The notes beneath the pieces are model-generated. The model was not told the DNA's origin, did not search any database, and was given only the letters and a program-made list of their open reading frames with translations. From assembly GCA_002699325.1 (NCBI GenBank), contig PABS01000024.1:6822-16646 (forward strand): DNA of 9,825 nucleotides. The letters are read 5' to 3'. Below are positions 6,868-9,825 of the stretch, piece by piece. A program made the position numbers and the translations under genes. Every line of letters begins with the position of its first letter. The first letter of the stretch is position 1. The DNA is from Ponticaulis sp. (GTDB lineage: Bacteria; Pseudomonadota; Alphaproteobacteria; Caulobacterales; Hyphomonadaceae).

Positions 6868-7823
6868 TGGGTGATTATCAGGGGGCGGGATCGGAGTGGA
6901 GCCGTTATTGGAGCGGCCGGGCCGGCAATGACAGCTCTGAAGTCTACGCTTTTCAGGGGCTGGAAGCCGACGAAGAGCTAAAAGGCTTCTGGAAAGGGGT
7001 GATCTCGGATTTTCCGAAAACCGCGCGGATCGCTGATCTCGCTTGCGGCGCCGGTTCAGTCATCCGTCATGCGCATGCCCTCGGCTATTCAAACCTCACC
7101 GGCGTCGATATCTCACCCGATGCCATCGCTCTGATGCAATCACGTTATCGAGGCGTCAGGGGTGTGGTGTCCAACATTGGCAGCCTGCCTTTTCCAGAAG
7201 ACAGTTTCGATCTTCTGGTGAGCCAGTTCGGTTTTGAATATGCCGGCGCGACCCCCAGCCTTGAGGCCATCGCGCCAGCGCTCTCGAAGGGTGGGCGGTT
7301 CGTCGGCATCGTGCATATGACCGAGGGCGCCATCGCCCGAGAATGCAGGGCAAACAAGGCCGCCTGCGACGCTCTGGAAGATACCGGCTTCATCCCTGCC
7401 GCAATGCGGGTCTTTGAGGCCTATGACACGGCTGAACGAACGGGCACAGATGCAGATAAACGAGCGCTGTCAGCCGCACTCGAGGGTCTCGAGGCGCCCC
7501 GTCAGGCTATTGCAGATCTTGCCGCCAAAAAACATGATCTTGCCGGCCACACTCTGTCGGGGACGCAGATCATGTTCAATCGGCGGCGGTTCTACAAACT
7601 CGAAGACATTCTGGATTGGCTGCAGCGCGTCAAGGACGAGAACCTGGCCCATGCCGCGCGGATGCAGGGCATGGTGGATGCTTCTCTGACGCGTGAGCAG
7701 GTGATCGACCACCTTGGCCGACTGAAAGAGCTCGGATTTACGGCGCGCGAGCCGGAAGCGATGATGCAGGGCTCACCAGCCGAACCGATCGGCTGGATTT
7801 TCGATGCCACCAAAACAAGCTGA
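6867..7823 (+). CDS. Class I SAM-dependent methyltransferase
   Basis: This 318-residue protein has a Rossmann-type SAM site in its first half: motif I DLACGAGSV at 57-65, the acidic residue D81 in GVDISP that would bind the ribose, and a post-II/IV region NIGSLPFPEDSFDLLVSQ at 103-120, followed by KGGRFVGIVH at 141-150. This resembles the UbiE/Methyltransf_11 group. The second half (about 155-318) is mostly helical and charged, without a recognised domain, and presumably shapes substrate choice. An N-terminal aromatic segment (WSRYWSG, 11-17) may cap the active site. The ATG shares a base with the GST stop (TAATG), preceded closely by GGGGGA (6858-6863). The substrate is unknown: a small molecule, protein or tRNA are possible. 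Operon membership with trhO makes tRNA hydroxyuridine worth testing. It ends seven bases from the convergent DUF4198 gene with no terminator between. Confidence 0.87.
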   Translation: MGDYQGAGSEWSRYWSGRAGNDSSEVYAFQGLEADEELKGFWKGVISDFPKTARIADLACGAGSVIRHAHALGYSNLTGVDISPDAIALMQSRYRGVRGVVSNIGSLPFPEDSFDLLVSQFGFEYAGATPSLEAIAPALSKGGRFVGIVHMTEGAIARECRANKAACDALEDTGFIPAAMRVFEAYDTAERTGTDADKRALSAALEGLEAPRQAIADLAAKKHDLAGHTLSGTQIMFNRRRFYKLEDILDWLQRVKDENLAHAARMQGMVDASLTREQVIDHLGRLKELGFTAREPEAMMQGSPAEPIGWIFDATKTS

Positions 7824-7830
7824 AGCCGTC

Positions 7831-8643
7831 CTACTCTGAAGCGTCCAAAGTAAAGCTGAGGCTTGAAAACATGGTTGCAAAGTCAGCCTCAAACCGGTCG
7901 GCATCCACCGGCATGGCCCAGGCAGCGTGCACATACCAGACGCCCGCTTGGGGCCGGTTAAAGCTTGCCTGACCATTTGAATCGGTTGTCATCTTGATGG
8001 GGTCGGTCAGTTCATCTGTACGGTTCAGATGAAGCGTCGCGCCTTCAACAGGGGCTCCGAAATACTGAAGCTCAAAGTCCAGCGTCTCTGAGCAACCATC
8101 GCCCGGATGTGTGAGCGGCACAATTTCCAGCGCCTGGCCAATAGGTTTGGAGAGAAAGCTCATATCGCAACCATCTTCTGGCGTGGCCGCAATGGCTTTC
8201 AGGTATCGCGAATACACCTCCACACCGGGCGCGTTCAGCTGGCCGTTCTCGGCCCGCCAGCTCATGATGGGTGAGATGCCTTCTTCAACAACATAGTCGT
8301 TGAAGGTTTCAGGCTCGAGTTCGCTCACGGCGCGGAATGTGCTGAGGGCGAGTATCTCCGCGCCTGTCGCATCCATCTCAAGCGAGATATCAGCGCCGGG
8401 CTCGGCGTCTGTGACTGAAGAGAGATGATTACGGATACCCTCCGCGCTGACGCTGAAGAAGGATGAGATACGAGGCGCATCCAGAGCATAGCGGTCTCGG
8501 TCTTCGGCATGACCGATGTACACGCCAGCAGCCCAGCTCGCGCTGCTTTCGTGTTCGAGCTCGATCCATGCATCGTGAGCCAAGGCACCTGGCAAAAGGC
8601 AAAGGGTGCTGGCAAGGGCGCAGAGCGCGTATCTGGATTTCAT
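7831..8643 (-). CDS. DUF4198 (NikM-like) exported protein
   Basis: This is a 270-residue secreted or periplasmic protein. A signal peptide (1-22, ending LLPGALA) is followed directly by HDAWIELE, so cleavage would leave His23 as the new N-terminus. Family traits include the N-terminal HDxW, the stretch YSRYLKA (144-150), QALEIVPLTHPGD (170-182), an Ig-like segment with TDSNGQASF (220-228) and the closing GVWYVHAAWAMP (234-245). C159 and C184 could form a disulfide. DUF4198 proteins are related to the NikM component of nickel/cobalt uptake systems, so metal binding is plausible, but no transporter genes are visible here. The ATG at 8643 lies five bases after GGGAG (complement of 8649-8653) and gives an intact signal peptide; the longer open frame reaching 8895 would run into the divergent gene. 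It is divergent from the DUF4331 gene, 136 bp away. Confidence 0.87.
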   Translation of the reverse strand: MKSRYALCALASTLCLLPGALAHDAWIELEHESSASWAAGVYIGHAEDRDRYALDAPRISSFFSVSAEGIRNHLSSVTDAEPGADISLEMDATGAEILALSTFRAVSELEPETFNDYVVEEGISPIMSWRAENGQLNAPGVEVYSRYLKAIAATPEDGCDMSFLSKPIGQALEIVPLTHPGDGCSETLDFELQYFGAPVEGATLHLNRTDELTDPIKMTTDSNGQASFNRPQAGVWYVHAAWAMPVDADRFEADFATMFSSLSFTLDASE

Positions 8644-8689
8644 ATGATCTCCCGTGTTTCGTTCTCTGTACGCAACGCTTGGGACATTC

Positions 8690-8718
8690 GGTGCAAAAAC
8701 TTTCTCGCAAACTGCACC
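8690..8718. repeat. Inverted repeat GGTGCA-N17-TGCACC between DUF4198 and DUF4331 genes
   Basis: Two exact six-base arms (8690-8695 and 8713-8718) lie about midway in the 136-bp divergent gap, around an A/T-rich spacer that contains GCAAA twice (8692-8696 and 8707-8711). A shared operator for the two genes is possible. The short arms and long spacer make chance occurrence a real alternative, and I could not place convincing -35/-10 boxes in either direction. Confidence 0.25.
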
Positions 8719-8779
8719 ATTCCTCCGACCCCCACCGTACTGGAAGTCCAATGGGAGAGATATTGACGAGGAGACACCC

Positions 8780-9825
8780 ATGTCCATCAAGACTGCCCTG
8801 CTTACGGGCGTTGCTCTTGCGCTCGGCGCCACAGCACACGCATCGAGCCACCGTGAAGCCCCAGGAATTACCGAGACTCCAAAGATCGACGGCACCGATT
8901 TTTACATGTTCCGCAGCTATGAAAATGGCCGCGAAGACTATGTGACCTTCATCGCAAACTATCAGCCGCTCCAGGCGCCCTATGGTGGGCCGAACTATTT
9001 CACCATGGACCCGGACGCACTTTATGAAATTCATATAGATCTGGATGCAGATGCCGTTGAAGATCTGACCTTTCAGTTCGATTTCGACAACGAGCTGGCC
9101 AACGGAACAGGCGTTGCGCTGGATGTTGGCGGCGAGACCGTTTCGATCCCGCTGCGAATTGCAGGCAATGCCACCAACCCGGCCAATGTGGGTGAAAGCG
9201 AAAGCTATGAACTGTTCATGGTCGAAGGCGATCGCCGCACCGGCACGCGCACCTCGCTCGGCACATTCGACAAACCAATCGATAATATAGGGACCAAGTC
9301 TATCCCGGATTACCCGTCCTATGCGGATGACTTCATCTATGACGTTTCAATTCCGGGATGCAGTGCTCTCGGCCGCGTTTTCGTTGGTCAGCGCGCAGAG
9401 GCGTTCGCGGTTAATCTCGGTGAGATCTTTGACCTTGTGAACCTCGTTCCGATTGATGGCGATGTTCCGCTTGATGACATGGGAACTACCTTTCCGGGCG
9501 GCATCACACAAGATCGCGCCAATGATGATCTGGTCGGCAAGGCGAACATTACCTCACTCGCCATCGAAGTGCCGATCGAGTGTATGAATGACGATGGCGA
9601 TTCCATTATTGGCGGCTGGACAACCGCAAGCCTGCCACAGGCCTCCATTGAAGATCCATCGCCAAGCTATGAGCAGACAGCAGCCTTTGGCGGTGCCTAT
9701 GTTCAGCAGTCACGTCTTTCCGCGCCACTGGTGAATGAGGTCGTAATCGGCCTGCCGGACAAGGACCTGTTCAACGCTGCAGAGCCAACGCAGGACTCGG
9801 CGCTCGCGACCTATGTCACCAATCC
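8780..9825 (+). CDS. DUF4331 exported protein (3' truncated by window)
   Basis: The frame is open from the ATG at 8780 to the window end, giving at least 348 residues of a family usually about 450-550 long, so the C-terminus is missing. GAGGAG (8768-8773) lies six bases before the start. A signal peptide (1-21, ending ATAHA) is followed by the hallmark SSHREAPGIT and PKIDGTDFYMFRSY (34-47). Later family traits are present: the PGC segment with GRVFVGQR and AFAVNLGEIFDLVN, an IEVP stretch before a second Cys, and NEVVIGLPDKDLFNA near the window end. The mature protein is acidic and probably periplasmic or secreted. No enzymatic function is known to me for the family. The divergent DUF4198 neighbour suggests co-regulation. 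I read the frame through at several points and found no shift or internal stop. Confidence 0.93.
   Translation, partial: MSIKTALLTGVALALGATAHASSHREAPGITETPKIDGTDFYMFRSYENGREDYVTFIANYQPLQAPYGGPNYFTMDPDALYEIHIDLDADAVEDLTFQFDFDNELANGTGVALDVGGETVSIPLRIAGNATNPANVGESESYELFMVEGDRRTGTRTSLGTFDKPIDNIGTKSIPDYPSYADDFIYDVSIPGCSALGRVFVGQRAEAFAVNLGEIFDLVNLVPIDGDVPLDDMGTTFPGGITQDRANDDLVGKANITSLAIEVPIECMNDDGDSIIGGWTTASLPQASIEDPSPSYEQTAAFGGAYVQQSRLSAPLVNEVVIGLPDKDLFNAAEPTQDSALATYVTN

Noticed and set aside
7820..7842. CTGAAGC direct repeat at the convergent ends of the methyltransferase and DUF4198 genes
   Set aside because: Only seven bases, within coding ends, with no inverted symmetry or T tract; likely chance.
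8644..8895. 84-codon N-terminal extension of the DUF4198 protein
   Set aside because: It would bury the signal peptide internally and overlap the start of the DUF4331 gene; the start at 8643 has its own GGGAG.

Overview
This window looks like an ordinary chromosomal segment of an alphaproteobacterium. The support is its moderately high GC with strong G/C third-position use, the ethylmalonyl-CoA pathway pair ccr/ecm, the paired DUF4331 and DUF4198 exported proteins, and tight gene packing. A marine Hyphomonadaceae- or Rhodobacterales-like host would fit, but the genus cannot be fixed from sequence alone. No insertion sequence, phage gene, CRISPR array, tRNA or rRNA was seen.

Layout. Positions 1-159 hold the 3' end of an unrecognised plus-strand gene, followed by an intrinsic terminator serving mainly the opposing gene. 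Crotonyl-CoA carboxylase/reductase (ccr, minus, 240-1517) and ethylmalonyl-CoA mutase (ecm, plus, 1870-3858) are divergent across a 352-bp regulatory region that carries two perfect 18-bp dyads and a strong hairpin. The ecm gene runs tail-to-tail into a Bcr/CflA-type MFS transporter (minus, 3855-5099); both use one palindromic CTAG for their stop codons.

A three-gene plus-strand operon follows: the tRNA U34 hydroxylase trhO (5249-6217), a glutathione S-transferase (6217-6867) and a SAM-dependent methyltransferase (6867-7823). Each junction is a one-base stop/start overlap. Next is a divergent pair of exported proteins: a DUF4198 (NikM-like) periplasmic protein (minus, 7831-8643) and a DUF4331 protein (plus, from 8780, running off the window).

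How the genes work together. Ccr and Ecm catalyse nearby steps of the ethylmalonyl-CoA pathway, which lets cells lacking isocitrate lyase grow on acetyl-CoA-yielding substrates; the dyads between them are the obvious place for coordinated control. The trhO operon suggests that the GST and methyltransferase are functionally linked to TrhO. Because hydroxyuridine-34 is normally alkylated further by SAM-dependent enzymes, the methyltransferase is a candidate for such a step, but this is inference from context only. The DUF4198/DUF4331 pair may be an envelope or metal-related module; its function is not established here.
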